Shown here: positions 9,577 to 20,611 of the stretch, in pieces
Layout of the letters: each line of letters starts with the position of its first letter
Position numbering within the stretch: the stretch's first letter is position 1
Assembly (NCBI GenBank): GCA_014607495.2
Contig: CP053155.1
Span: forward strand, 13,950,001-14,014,000
Direction of reading: 5' to 3'
Length of the DNA stretch: 64,000 nt
Source of the DNA: Carposina sasakii
Taxonomy: Eukaryota > Arthropoda > Insecta > Lepidoptera > Carposinidae
The notes under the pieces: generated by a model
Told to the model about the DNA's origin: nothing
The model's input: the letters and a program-made list of their open reading frames with translations, nothing else
The model's database searches: none
Made by a program: the position numbers and the translations under genes

Positions 9577-11471
9577 AAGTATATAATACGTTAAATCACG
9601 TTTAGAAAAATCAAAATTTAATGTTGAGTACTGGTTGATTTCCAACCAAATTACCAGTTTAAGAATTAGTCCTATTGTTACGCAAAACTTTTAACCGCTT
9701 TAGCGCAAAATTGTTATTGATTAGTTAGTAGGTTAACCTATAGTATGTCATCATAACATTATTTTTTTCGTAACTTTTTTGTGTTTTACATAACCCTTAG
9801 GTATTAATTAGGAAAGCGAAATTTTTCGACAACTATCATATAACCAGTAAAATTTCGAAAATAGACATAAATCTATAAATATATCATAACTCCAAGCCAG
9901 AGATTATATTTCAATAATTTTGATCGAATCGCAGTACTCGTGTCACGTAACATATTAAAATTATTGCCGATCTCTATAATTTACTCCACAACTAACTCTG
10001 ACACAAAGCGGTAGAGTACAAATTGAAATACGGATGTGGGCTATAAAAATTATAAGGAATTTAAGTGAAATTATCCAGAGGTCAGTAATCGAGCTGCCAT
10101 TACAGGGCTCGGGTCCGAAAGTTATCGATTGCTGTGTAATTTGCACACTTTTCAATAATCGATGCGATACGATGAATCGATATTTTACTTCTGCGAGATT
10201 TATTGCCGATACAGATTTTAATTTTACGATGTGATTTGGAAATGTGTGGTTTTTGAATTTGGAGTGTTATTTGAACGGGATGAAAGTGGTCTTAATTATT
10301 TTGAAAATGTCTTAGTAATGATAAGATGAAGCGATTATGTCAAGTAAGATGAGAGCGACTATAGAAGTAGAGACGTAATTAAAGTCCTAGTTACACTTTT
10401 ATTTTAAACTAATTTCTATATGTAGTGATGTATTGTTATTTAGTTTATTAATTTGAGTTCATACAAATAATGAGAGTTTGTGACAAAGAGTTTCGCAAAA
10501 AAAAAATCTTTCGGCGATTTTCTCTTTTATATAAAACAGCAGTTTTATTACCCTAAAAATGTAAGGTGGTTAAAAATTAAAATCGGCGGCGTATGATGCC
10601 ATAATGGGTTTTAATTCAGGCGCGATATGAATAATACATGAAGCGACCGAAAACCGATCGAAAATGATCGAAAATACCGATGGTACGGTTATGTGGCTGC
10701 CAGACGATGTTTTGTCAAGTGAATTATGTCGTGTAATTTCGACGGTTGCTTGTGATTGGGAAATTTTAATATATAGGTTGACATAGAAATAGGCGGAAAA
10801 TATCGCATATTTCTCGAATATCGATGGTGGAATTATCAATTTACATCGATTGGAATCAATCTAAGAAATGTCATACTAGGCATAAAAAAATCAAAATTTT
10901 TTTTTTTACCAATTTTTTTTTCAAATTACTAAAATTTTATATAGATATTCTTATATTATCGCTGTTCAATAGTACAAGAAAATAAATGGTGATAATCTGA
11001 AGTAAAATCTATACCCAAGCAATAACATAAAATACTTATTTATTTATTTATATATATATATAGTGAAGTAATATTTCACGTTAGCAATAACAGCAATATT
11101 CAAATGATGAGATTTATCTCCACAAAATTACGCTTAGAGCGCTTGCGTAAATAAAACCTATTTAGTCAACATTCTCTATTCATTATAAAAAGAGTTCGAA
11201 CGCAATTCAAATTGAGAATTAAGTGACAATTTAAATTCAAGTAGGTACCTACTTATTTATAAATCGAATCGCGCATAAATTGGATTGACATACCTTCAAG
11301 TTACTTATAATTTAACAGAAGTCATTCAGTATGGAAAGTACCTAAATATGTGCTCAAGTGTTTTGGTAACGGTCCAATTTTGAGCTTTTGATGGCGTATG
11401 CGACCTATGAGTGATTCAAACACTTATAAAGCATATTATATGTAAAGTAATATTTATCGTTGGAGATACTA
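9577..11471. other. longest TE-poor intronic block, with an ATCGAT cluster
   Basis: No repeat family could be named across about 1.9 kb. The motif ATCGAT occurs five times between about 10123 and 10851, with further CGATCG and CCGAT matches. An 89-codon minus-strand frame (10570-10839) has no recognisable domain. If the intron contains enhancers, this unique block is a sensible candidate, but that is inference. Confidence 0.35.
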
Positions 11472-11760
11472 CAGGGTGTAACTGACAGCCAGACAAAAGC
11501 TGCAGGAAAAAATACCATTGTTTTAGACAGCAGCCGCTCTGCTTTTTAGCTATAAATAAAGAACAAAAAAAAAAGACAACTTTGTTATTTTAATACCTCA
11601 TATTCTTTGTAACATCACGATCATTTTTTTCAGTGGAAGCACCCCTGGGAAACCACGGGTTTCCAAGATATTGAGGTCCAAAGTTTCATATAAAAAAATT
11701 ATCGTTACGTTACAAAGAATACGAGGTATTACAATAACAACGTTGTCTTTTTACACCCTG
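11472..11760. mobile_element. MITE, family D with a family E-like left end
   Basis: Starts CAGGGTGTAACTGACAGCCAGA after TA and ends GTTGTCTTTTTACACCCTG before TA. The right half and centre (GACAACTTTGTT.., CATCACGATCATTTTTTT, TGGAAGCACCCCTGGGAAA) match the 20736 copy. The left end with TGACAGCCAG matches family E at 32520 and 59481. It appears mosaic. Confidence 0.7.
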
Positions 11761-11878
11761 TATACATTTGCAAGGCTGTGTTATCAAAAAAGTGGGTAGC
11801 CAGTGTAGCTGGGTCATAAAGGAGATCCTACAGCCGGTCAGATGTAAATCAGTGACAAATTCCTAGTTTATCGCCTTA

Positions 11879-12165
11879 GGCGCAATTTATACCGCTGCGG
11901 AATGGAACGGAAGCGACTTTTTGCTACGTAATCGTATATAGCATAATGAACTTTATATCAATGTTGTAATACACAAATTAAACACGAGTCAAAAAAATGG
12001 ACGCGCGTCTTCCGCGGAATCCTCGCGCATTCTTGTGAATTCTCTGGTGATTTGACGTATCGGAATTTGGAAATTGACGCTGATGAAATAAAGTTCATTA
12101 TGCTATATACGTTTTCGTTGCAAAAAGTCGCTTCCGTTCCATTCCGCGGCGGTGTAAATTGAGCC
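11879..12165. mobile_element. PIF/Harbinger-like MITE with TTA target duplication
   Basis: 287 bp between TTA repeats (11876-11878 and 12166-12168). Terminal repeats start GGCGCAATTTATACCGC / GGCTCAATTTACACCGC and continue through GCGGAATGGAACGGAAGCG into GCATAATGAACTTTAT. The left arm is about 80 bp and largely mirrored on the right. A TWA target and GG-initial ends are known for Harbinger elements. No ORF of its own. Confidence 0.7.
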
Positions 12166-12400
12166 TTAGAGAATGCCCGAATTCTTTAGTCGACATAGAC
12201 GGAGAGATGCAACAGGGGTCAATTCTTGAAAAGTTTCGAGTTGGAACGAAGCCAAAACGGTACCGTTGTAGATGCTCAAAACAAAGCAATATTTACTTTA
12301 CGGTGACATAATTAGACATATTTCAGCACGAGGCAGATATTTGATTTTATTCTGTCATACTCACGATCACTGCATGCTAAAGTATACCCTAATACTCCGG

Positions 12401-13111
12401 GGGTAAGTGAACATTGCTTCGCACCGCGTTTCGATAACAGGTCGTTAGTGATTGCGTTTCGGCTCAAATTTTTTAGGGAATTGCCCTCCTGATATCCTAG
12501 TGTAGCCGTTTCGGAAAAAACAGGAATTATTAGTTATACTTAGACAAAATCCTGAGCTAGTCCATCGCTAGTCTAATATAACAATAAGGAAACTTAACTA
12601 AAATTATGTTTTGCTAAACTAAACAATGCGATTAACATACTTGTCTCTCTATTAAAGGTTAACTAATCCTTAATAAGATAGCTTGTTATTCGGCCACAAA
12701 TCATAACCAACACATTATAACACGGCCGCTGGCACTATGCAATCACCTGATCCTGGTTTCATTAATCGATGAATTACAACTACAATGGACACCATAAGTC
12801 TCGGATTATTGCGTCGTGGAACCGGCCATGAATTCGTCTACTGCTCCATAAAAACCAATTACAATAGCGTCTACAATCTACGCTAGTTCGTCCATATGAA
12901 CTATTTAAAATACCAGGAATTTCGTATATATTTAATTCATTCTTTGTTACATCATTTCGTCATCATACATTTAGTAAAATGCTTTGTCCTGACTCGTGGA
13001 TCAACGCACAGCCTAAACCGCTGAATAATGTTAAAAAAAAAATGTTGAGCCGAAACGCAAGCACTAACAAACCGTTAACAAAACGCGGTGTAAAGTAATA
13101 TTTACTTATCG
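12401..13111. mobile_element. DNA transposon derivative with about 70-bp terminal inverted repeats
   Basis: The left arm 12401-12475 (CACCGCGTTTCGATAACAGG..GCGTTTCGGCTCAA) is mirrored at 13038-13111 (TTGAGCCGAAACGCAAGCAC..AACGCGGTG). The 560-bp interior is AT-rich, with no transposase frame. I cannot assign a superfamily; the target duplication is not clear. Confidence 0.55.
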
Positions 13112-13188
13112 CTTGAGCAATTAATAAGGTATATTTTAGAACAGAGCGATCCTGTGATTCTCTGGTTCCTATGATTTTGACTCATCAT

Positions 13189-13322
13189 CATCTTCAGCCT
13201 ACAGTCCACTGCTAGACGTAGGCCTCCCCCAGTGTACGCCACACGGCTTGACCACCCAGTCCCTACCAGCCGCCCTCTTCAAGTCATCTGTCCATCTGGC
13301 CGGAGGACGTCCAACACTCTAT
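13189..13322 (-). mobile_element. RTE-like LINE 3' end, subfamily F variant
   Basis: Minus-strand tail (TCATCATCTTC complement), then GETYVQQWT-type coding and AARW-type sequence. Same variant as 7463-7595 in opposite orientation. Confidence 0.65.
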
Positions 13323-13794
13323 GATTTTTAACATATGGGGACAAAAAAATTAATAACTCAATTTTTAACATAATTCTGTAGACGCTTTCATTCTTTATAA
13401 AAAATCCCAGTAAAAGTTTTAGTTCGCTCTGGTCATTCATTCAATCAGCGATGTAAGTCGTGACCTATTCCGTTCAAGATGAGGCATGCGACACATCGCG
13501 GCTGTCACGCTAAATAAATACGACATGCGTGCAAGATAGCCGCCAAAAGAGAAAGCTCACAAATTGGTATTAGATTGATTCAGATATTTTTTCGTTATTC
13601 GTTTTTGGTGGCAGTGAAATATTGTGGTAGTGGCTTGTAAAGGATGAACTTAAACTGAGAATCTGTAACACTTTTTCACATTTTTTAACAGGTATCGTTA
13701 ATCGTAGATGCATAATATACGATATTATATGATATTATCATAACTTTCCTGCTTCGAATATAAGGTAGGTACATTGAAAAAAATCTAATGAATG

Positions 13795-14397
13795 CTGAGC
13801 CGTAAAGAAGAAGGATGAAAATCAACTGCATGTAAGAGAGACGAGAATGTTGAAATGGATGTGTGGAGTTACATGAATAGATAAAATAAGAAATGAGTAT
13901 ACTGGGTGTAACAGAAAGGGTATGTTAAGCGAAAAGCTACGTAAATGGCCCACTATAGAGAACCTATTTCTAAAATTTTAGACTCGAAATCACATGTTTA
14001 TTTTTCAAAATTGTATTAACATTCCTGAGTTGTTTAGGAATTCTCCATACTATCTGGAAAATTAAACATGTGATTTCGAGTTTGAAATTTTGTAGATAGG
14101 TTCCTATTAGTGGGCTATTTACATAGCTTTTCGCCTAAAATAGCCCTTTTGTTACACCCTGTATAAGAGGAAATTTGAAAGTTGCGGCGATCATAGACAA
14201 GTTACGAAGTAACCGTCTGTCTTGGTGATGAAAGCATATTTTACAGAGAGCGTTGTGCATGAGTGTGGATGGATATAAAGGAAGAGGTAGAGGAAGTGTT
14301 GGATGGACTGTGTAAGGGAGGATATGCGTGTACTGGGAGTGAGAAATGAGATGACGGATAACAGGGATGAATGGAAGAAAATAACATATCGCGCCGA
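13795..14397 (+). mobile_element. RTE-like LINE 3' end, subfamily H, interrupted by a MITE
   Basis: 13795-13901 and 14162-14397 together give the end of a retrotransposon ORF (CGVT..DKIRNEY / DKLRSNRLSW..KHILQRALCMSVD..R.W.DCVRE). Family B MITE 13902-14161 sits between. An uninterrupted paralogue at 47393-47708 shows the empty site AAATGAGTATATAAGAGG. Frameshifts and stops make this copy dead. Confidence 0.75.
13902..14161. mobile_element. fold-back MITE, family B (complete), nested in a LINE
   Basis: CTGGGTGTAACAGAAAGGG at the left, CTTTTGTTACACCCTG at the right, nearly palindromic throughout. Flanking TA occurs twice (13900-13901 and 14162-14163), where the paralogous LINE at about 47408 has a single TA at that position. 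Confidence 0.85.
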
Positions 14398-15471
14398 CAT
14401 ATTTTTATTTGTAAAATAGTATGTTTATTATGACAAAAGTAAGGAAATAATTTGTATGTGGCATCACTATAATTTTCTCTATGACAATTGTAAACAAAAT
14501 GTAAAATACAATATTTAAATACCAAGGCTAGTAATTGTGCTACTTATACGTGACATGTGATCCCAGAGTGTTTACTAAGTGACCCGGTACAATTTTTACA
14601 GGTAGGGACCATGCGATTCGGAATAATTAATATTATTTAGTTGATGTTATCCCACTGACGTCTACAGCCCGACTGGATGAACTAGGTTGAATCACCCGAC
14701 TTAAATTTGCTTCAAAAGTTTTCGTGATCATGGCTTCTGGACCCTCCTTATTCTAAGCTAATAGAAGTATATATGTAGTTGTTATAGAGGTTTATTTTTC
14801 TTAGGACTGATTTTTCCAATAATGGTATCTTTCTCTGGAACTTGATCAAGATAGGCAGCATTACCTTTATCCTTAAAATAAGCTATCCGGAAAATATATA
14901 TATATATACATAGGAATCATACATATAGTATATGTAAACACACTTGTCAAATTCTCACTAAGTACTTTCAAAACTATGTTATCGCTTATTATAACCGACA
15001 ATATAGACACGCCTCTACATTCGTCTTCCAAATTTAAATGTACTTAACGAACTCAACACTTTCATTTCTTTTGTCGCATTTCGGACAGGACGTCACTATC
15101 TCGAGCATTGTATCGATACTGAATCGGACCGTGATTATATCGATTATATCGAATAAGTACGAATCTATGCGCAACGGTAGTGATTTTTGAACGCTGATTA
15201 GCTCCATTGTTAGGTTTCGCTTCAAATAGAGTGCTCATTAAAAAGTGCGGTTTCAGAGCGAGTGAAAAGTTTAATCGATTATTTAGAGTAACGTAGGTAA
15301 CCTGTCAGTTTGCGAGGTCGACAACCTTGTTTATTGACATATGGTTTGCGGTTTATTGACATTTGGTCTACTGGTCGCAGACATCAAAGTTTTTAGGAAT
15401 TTTTTAAATGTTTATTTCAATAATTTTATTCTTTAACTGCGAAATTATTACCAACAATGTTCTATTTTTAA
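14398..15471. other. intronic stretch with a MITE fragment and an ATCGAT cluster
   Basis: 14812-14895 matches the Q-family fold-back (TTTTTCCAATAATGGTATC..CTTGATCAAGATAGGCAGC). Around 15110-15280 ATCGAT occurs three times, among TATATCGAATAAG-type sequence. No gene otherwise. Confidence 0.45.
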
Positions 15472-15799
15472 TCTTCAATACATAAAATAAAAATGTAACG
15501 GATCGCTGTCTATACATGGAAGATAAATGAGAAAAAATATTATGGAATACCTTTATCAACGCAATAGTACCCTAGTAGATTTTTGGAATTTTTGTCTGTT
15601 TTTCTGTGCGTTTGTGCACGCTAATCTCAGAAACGGCTGAACGGATTTCGATGCAGTTTCCCAGAAATATATATTGTGATAGGTCCCACTTAACATAGTG
15701 GCTACTTTTTATCCCGGAAAAATGTTTTTATCCCGGATAATTTCGACACATTTTGTTTTTTCTGTAGTCCACGCGGACGGAGTCGCGGGCGTCCACTAG
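15472..15799 (+). mobile_element. Helitron-like non-autonomous element, copy 4
   Basis: 5' end diverged (TCTTCAATACATAAAATAAAA after A); 3' end GGACG-loop-CGTCC-A-CTAG followed by T. Internal blocks are as in copy 2. Confidence 0.62.
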
Positions 15800-16129
15800 T
15801 GGATTAATCCTAATTATTATACATACTTATATTTGTGGTATTATAAAGAAGGCTTAAGGTGGATATATTTATTGCACAATACAAGTTATACCGAATGGAA
15901 GATTCTACCTCACAAGTGCAAATTCTCACAGCAATAGGTCAGGCAAACGGCAAATTGTCCATACATTTGATTTGCATTACATTTGTGTTGGTATGTACAA
16001 ATTTATAGTACCAACACAGCAGGTGGCCCCGTGTGCTTTGAGAATACGCGCCCTGAGGCCTTGCCACAGTGTAAGAAATATAGTCTGTATCACGAATTTT
16101 TAAAGAACTTAATAAGATATAAAAAAATT

Positions 16130-16265
16130 CTAGTGGACGGCCGCGACTGCGGACTGCATAAAAAAACGAAATGTAGAAATTATCTGGGATAAAAATATTT
16201 TCTGCGAGCCTATGTTCATCGTCAGAATAAAAGCCGGACAAACATACAGACAGAGTTACTTTTGC
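16130..16265 (-). mobile_element. Helitron-like fragment, degenerate
   Basis: CTAGTGGACGGCCGCGACT, AAACGAAATGTAGAAATTAT and CTGGGATAAAAATATTTTC match the family 3' half. The 5' half is replaced by AAAGCCGGACAAACATACAGAC. The 151-codon minus-strand frame over 15939-16394 is a chance frame. Confidence 0.5.
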
Positions 16266-16784
16266 ATTTATAAAAAATAAAATTATTAAAACTATTAAAA
16301 GATTGCTTAAAAAAATAAAATAGTTTAGAATACATTCAAAATTCGTATTTGGAATTATTATTTCTTCGACCATGAATTTCAAAAGAAGAATCAAATCGTC
16401 GCAAATACGTCGCTTATTTTGTATATCGAACTAGGAATTTTCAAACGTTTCTAAATTCAAAAAGCAATTCAAAATGGCGCTTTCCTAGTTGTCAACCGAA
16501 CAGAGCGAGTGGACTACATGCGATCGTAAAGTAGGATTTTCAGACGATTGAATAGTTCACGGCATACGTTGGTACTATTATATAATTTGTATAGTTCGCA
16601 ATATATTCTCGCTTCCCGTATGGCTACCACAGAATAAATATTTTCAAGGTGACACTATAAGAGAGAATCATTTTAGTCCATGGATATAAATTATTATGGC
16701 TATGGTTTTTGTCTTAAAAATCAGTAAATATTACTATTATAGTCATATAATACTACATATATACAAAGAATGATACATATGTCT

Positions 16785-17183
16785 GGGGTGGATATACTGA
16801 TATCTAGTGACACTTCACTGAGATATAACAGTAGAATCATGTCAGACCTAATTGCCATAAAGGAGAACTGTGTAGCATCTCTCCTGGATTTCGTCTTTAC
16901 CTTACTCTTATTAGCTCCACATTGGTGGCTATTAAGCCCCAAATCGCTATTTTATGCCTGACAGACCGTAACAAATCGCACCTTGGGGTGGTGACCGTTG
17001 CCAAAGCAAAAGCTTTGCGATTTATTTATTTTTGGGTTGTTTAAATTCACCTCCTTTTTTATTTGGTAGCGGTTTCATTTTTGGGGTGCGAACATAGAAA
17101 GTAACATATAATTAGACAATCGACAAACAAGTTGTTAATGCTTTCATGTCGAATAAATGATTTTGAATTTTGAATCTCGATTT
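16785..17183 (+). mobile_element. LINE 3' end, family K
   Basis: Contains the block NCVASLLDFVFTLLLLAPHW..LSPKSLF, then a conserved non-coding part (GCACCTTGGGGTGGTGACCG, GGTAGCGGTTTCATTTTGGG, ACAAGTTGTTAATGCTTTC) and ends AATAAATGATTTTGAATTTTG. Matching copies are at 22134-22560 (inverted) and 61221-61318. The A-less tail and 5' truncation suit a jockey/CR1-type LINE; the clade is inferred. Confidence 0.65.
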
Positions 17184-17350
17184 GCTATTTTCCAAAAATA
17201 ATAAAATTCTTCATAAATAAGCTCATCGGTGTTGGACGCTCTTGTCTTTCTTTTGCTCTTGTGGTTCTAAAGACCTTTCTTTAGAACGTCACCAATTTGG
17301 TTTATGTACGTCTAGGGCAGCCCCGCCCATCATTACCATCCCGTAATTTA

Positions 17351-17577
17351 CAGGGTGTACCAAAAGGGTTATGTTAAGCAAAAATCTATGTGAAATAGCC
17401 CATTTCTAAGAACCTATCTACTAAATGTGCCACTCAAAATCTCATGTTTATTTTTCAACATTGCATGAACATTCCTGAGTTGTTCAGGAATTCTTACTAC
17501 TATCTTGAAAAATAAATATGTATTTATGAGTCTCAAATTTTGTGGATAGCTCTCTAATAATGGGCTATTTTCATAGC
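17351..17577. mobile_element. MITE, family B, right end lost
   Basis: CAGGGTGTACCAAAAGGGTT after TA; both fold-back arms present (CATGTTTATTTTTCAACATT / CTTGAAAAATAAATATGT). The right terminal repeat is replaced by unrelated sequence after GGGCTATTTTCATAGC. Confidence 0.7.
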
Positions 17578-17640
17578 AGATACAGCTGATGTATTCTAGT
17601 GAAGCTCCTCATCAGCCCAGGTTAGGTTGCAGCATCAAAC

Positions 17641-18050
17641 ATTATGGTCGATTCTGACAATCTCACTTAAATGTTAACTTAATCTTAGTCCGAACATAGA
17701 GGAATAAGATGTGGACATAGAGTGCTAATGTCATACTAACAGTTTCCATGCACCATTAGACTTTTCGGTGCCTCACAATTCCAGTCCTTGACACTTAGAT
17801 TGAATTACTATACGTTACAATACATTAGTAATGTAGTACATTACTATACATTACACTAATAGAATCTAAGTGTCAAGAACTGGAATTGTGAGGCACCGAA
17901 AGGTCTAATGGTGCATTGAAACAGTTAGTATGACATTAGCACTCTATGAAATCTTATTCCTCTATGGTCCGGACTATCCCTCTCCATAGAGACAGGTAGG
18001 ACTAATTTTACATTTATGTTAAAGCCACGGTCAGAATCGACCATATTATA
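17641..18050. mobile_element. 410-bp fold-back element
   Basis: Very long inverted repeat. Left arm 17641-17802 (TATGGTCGATTCTGAC..GGTGCCTCACAATTCCAGTC..ACACTTAGAT) mirrors right arm 17863-18050, with a 60-bp AT-rich loop that is itself partly palindromic. The arms are close to identical near the centre, and the right arm carries an extra 25-30 bp. No ORF. Target duplication not resolved. Confidence 0.7.
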
Positions 18051-19000
18051 GCGTAAAATGACAATTAACATTATTGCAGTGGTATCACTCAGTAGATTTT
18101 ATTAACCAGCCTAACCAAGTACAGTAAATCCCATTGATATATCCATCTTATACCACAGTATACATAAAGTCAGTGTGACCAATACAATGATTTAGGGCCG
18201 CCACAGCTCTCTGTGTGGCTTCGGCCACCGCTAGGCAATATTTAGTGCCTGGGAAAGTCTAGATTTTCGCGTGAACTCCACCATCGAGATTCAATGGGCG
18301 ATTCGCGAAGGAATTCCTATTTGGGTGTACTGTTACGTACGGTTTCGAACGGGTGTTATTTTGACGCCATTTTGGAGTGAATGAATGGTTGGTTGAATGG
18401 GTCGCGCGTTTGATTGGATGGAATTTGCGATGTGAATTCTTCTATTTTCAACTGACTGAAAAAGGAGGAAGTTTTTCAATTCAACCGTATATATTGTATC
18501 TGCAAACGCAGATAGATAGCTATGTCGTTTATGAAACGATTTTGAAGATTGTTTTCTATGGTTATGCATAAAAATATGCAAATTACTCATCTATTTTTAC
18601 TAGTTAGGCTAGAAAATCTCGCTGTAAGGGGTGAGCCTACCGCCGGCTTTCGGGCATCAACTAATAAGAGTGAAACATATCCACTTTTAACCAGTTAGCC
18701 TCTTTACTCTCATGTAGAAAACCTTGAGTTACCGCCATTTGTACAAGAGTATGAGAAAACCATAAGACAAATTTAAATTGAATTCAATAGACGGACCACG
18801 GCGAATATGATTCCAAATAATATAAATACCTAATAAGTGATTACTAATAGTTCCTCGGCCATTAGCCGCACCTTTTCTATAAGTCACTGATCCTAATTAG
18901 TTCCTATCAGAATTTATAGGTACTAGACTAAAATATATATTTTTTAATGTTAATACTAAATCCACTATAGATTTTCTCTGTTTATAAAAACAAAGATTAA
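18051..19000. other. intronic stretch, one weak dispersed motif
   Basis: The segment CTGTAAGGGGTGAGCCTACC near 18620-18650 resembles sequence at 25125-25145 and 31525-31545, suggesting an old repeat. No gene. Confidence 0.4.
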
Positions 19001-19163
19001 TATATCGCAGCTTTCATACTATAGGGGCACTACTCGAAAAACAATGAGTATTGGGAAAATGCGTTTAAGATGTAGCCGTGTTGATTTTGTGCCCAAATAT
19101 TATAAAAACTCGAAATCTAAAATTTTTCGAAGTGTGCCCCTATATTATGAAAGCTGCGATATA
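19001..19163. mobile_element. short MITE with about 40-bp terminal inverted repeats
   Basis: TATCGCAGCTTTCATACTAT at the left mirrors ATATTATGAAAGCTGCGATA at the right, continuing through GGGGCAC../..GTGCCCC and CGAAAA/TTTTCG. About 160 bp, no ORF, lying 5 bp from the next Helitron-like copy. Confidence 0.65.
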
Positions 19164-19167
19164 TCTA

Positions 19168-19468
19168 TCTATACATATAACAAAAATGTAACGGATTGCT
19201 GTCTGTATATGGAAGATATATAAGAAAAAATATTATAGAATACCTTTATCAACGCAATAGTACCCAAAACAATGATTTTTGGAATTTTTGTCTGTTTGTC
19301 TGTGCGTTTGTGCACGCTAATCTCAGGAACGGCTGAACCGATTTTGATGCAGTTTTCAGGACTATATTGTGACAGGTCCCACTTAACATGTAGGTTACTT
19401 TTTATCCCGGATAATTTCGATATTTTGTTATTTTTTCTGCAGTCCACATGGACGGAGGCGTCTACTAG
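19168..19468 (+). mobile_element. Helitron-like non-autonomous element, copy 5
   Basis: A|TCTATACATATAACAAAAATG at the 5' end; CTAG|T at 19465-19469. The ATGTTTTTATCCCGG segment is deleted and the terminal hairpin has lost part of one arm (GGACGGAGGCGTCTAC). Confidence 0.63.
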
Positions 19469-19672
19469 TATTAAATATATCTACACACATATACGCCAGA
19501 ACTGCAGGGTCATAAAGGAGTTCCCACAGTCATGTTTAGCATAGCGGGGACAGATGTAAATGATCAGTGGCAAGGTGCTAGCTTATATTATAGTCTGAGG
19601 GAACGCCCTTAAATCCCTTAGTCGACTTTAACTTAACTTTTTTTTCTTTAGCCTAGGTATTTGTTAGTTATA
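19469..19672. repeat. dispersed repeat X and flank
   Basis: GTCATAAAGGAGTTCCCACA and GTTTAGCATAGCGGGGACAG recur in part at 11813, 22050 (inverted), 35880, 60090 and 61880. A small old repeat of unknown class. Confidence 0.4.
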
Positions 19673-20117
19673 CAGGATGTTTTTTGGTCGTCAACGTTCC
19701 CGAAAACTATAGAATCTCCTCATCATCACGATCATTTTTCTCCATGGAAGCATACCTGGGAAGTGTTTGGTTCCCAAGATATTAGGGTCCAAAGTTGAGT
19801 AAATAAACTGCGTTTTTCTGCATAAATGCTCATAGACGCGCGTAGCAAGATTTTTTCACGAGAAATAATTAATATCTCTCTATGATAAAACTAGCATAAA
19901 CACTGGATACTATAAATTTCGCCTGAATAAGAAATAAAAAAAAAAAAAAACAAACAGTATAGAATATACATCATCAGTAAGTTTTCCCGAAAAAAGAAAC
20001 ATTTCTTATTCGGCGAAATTTATAGTATCCAGTGTTTATGCTAGTTTTATCTTAATTTGATCGTATCTTGCTAGAATACGTACCCTTCGTTAAGGGTGGC
20101 AACGAAAAAACATCCTG
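19673..20117. mobile_element. MITE, family C, with a long internal hairpin
   Basis: CAGGATGTTTTTTGGTCGTC at the left, GAAAAAACATCCTG at the right, TA on both sides (19671-19672, 20118-20119). Inside, 19885-19935 and 20001-20050 form a near-perfect 50-bp stem (CTAGCATAAACACTGGATAC / GTATCCAGTGTTTATGCTAG). Copies at 38431 and 33226 lack the second stem arm. Confidence 0.78.
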
Positions 20118-20157
20118 TATAGGTAATAGAGAAAATGCGCATGTACCTATGTAAAAG

Positions 20158-20372
20158 GAATCACTACATATTATAAAACCAAGTCGCTTTCTGCTGTCTG
20201 TCCCTATGTATGCTTAGATCTTTCAAACTAGGGAACGGATTTTGATGTGGTTTTTTCAAATAGATAGAGTGATTCACAAGGAAGGTTTATAATGTATAAG
20301 GGACCCGATCCGGCTTCGCACGGGAGTAATGCACTCTCACGCGGGCCAAGCCGCGGGCGGCCACTGATTAGC
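20158..20372 (+). mobile_element. second Helitron-like family (T), copy 1
   Basis: ACCAAGTCGCTTTCTGCTGT, GCTTAGATCTTTCAAACTAG, GGAACGGATTTTGATGTGGT and CCCGATCCGGCTTCGCACGG blocks. An inverted partial copy is at 25518-25625. The GC-rich hairpin-like 3' part suits a Helitron, but the ends are not clear. Confidence 0.45.
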
Positions 20373-20611
20373 TTAGATGAATTATAACTCAGTGACAGCG
20401 CTCTGGCACGACAAATAGCTGCTCGCTGGGCATCTATTGTAATAAATTGATACAAACAAAGTCGAGTCTTATGGTAACTACATAAGATTCCTGATGTAAT
20501 GCAGTTATTACGTTTATATAGATTTACTGGAGCCACTTTTTATAACGATTTCATTATGAAACCCCGCGTCTACCTATAAACACGTCACTGAGTATAATAA
20601 TATGATCCTTA

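Noticed and set aside
15939..16394. 151-codon minus-strand ORF
   Set aside because: Covers a Helitron-like fragment and AT-rich flank; Phe/Ile-rich with no domain, and no splice or start context.
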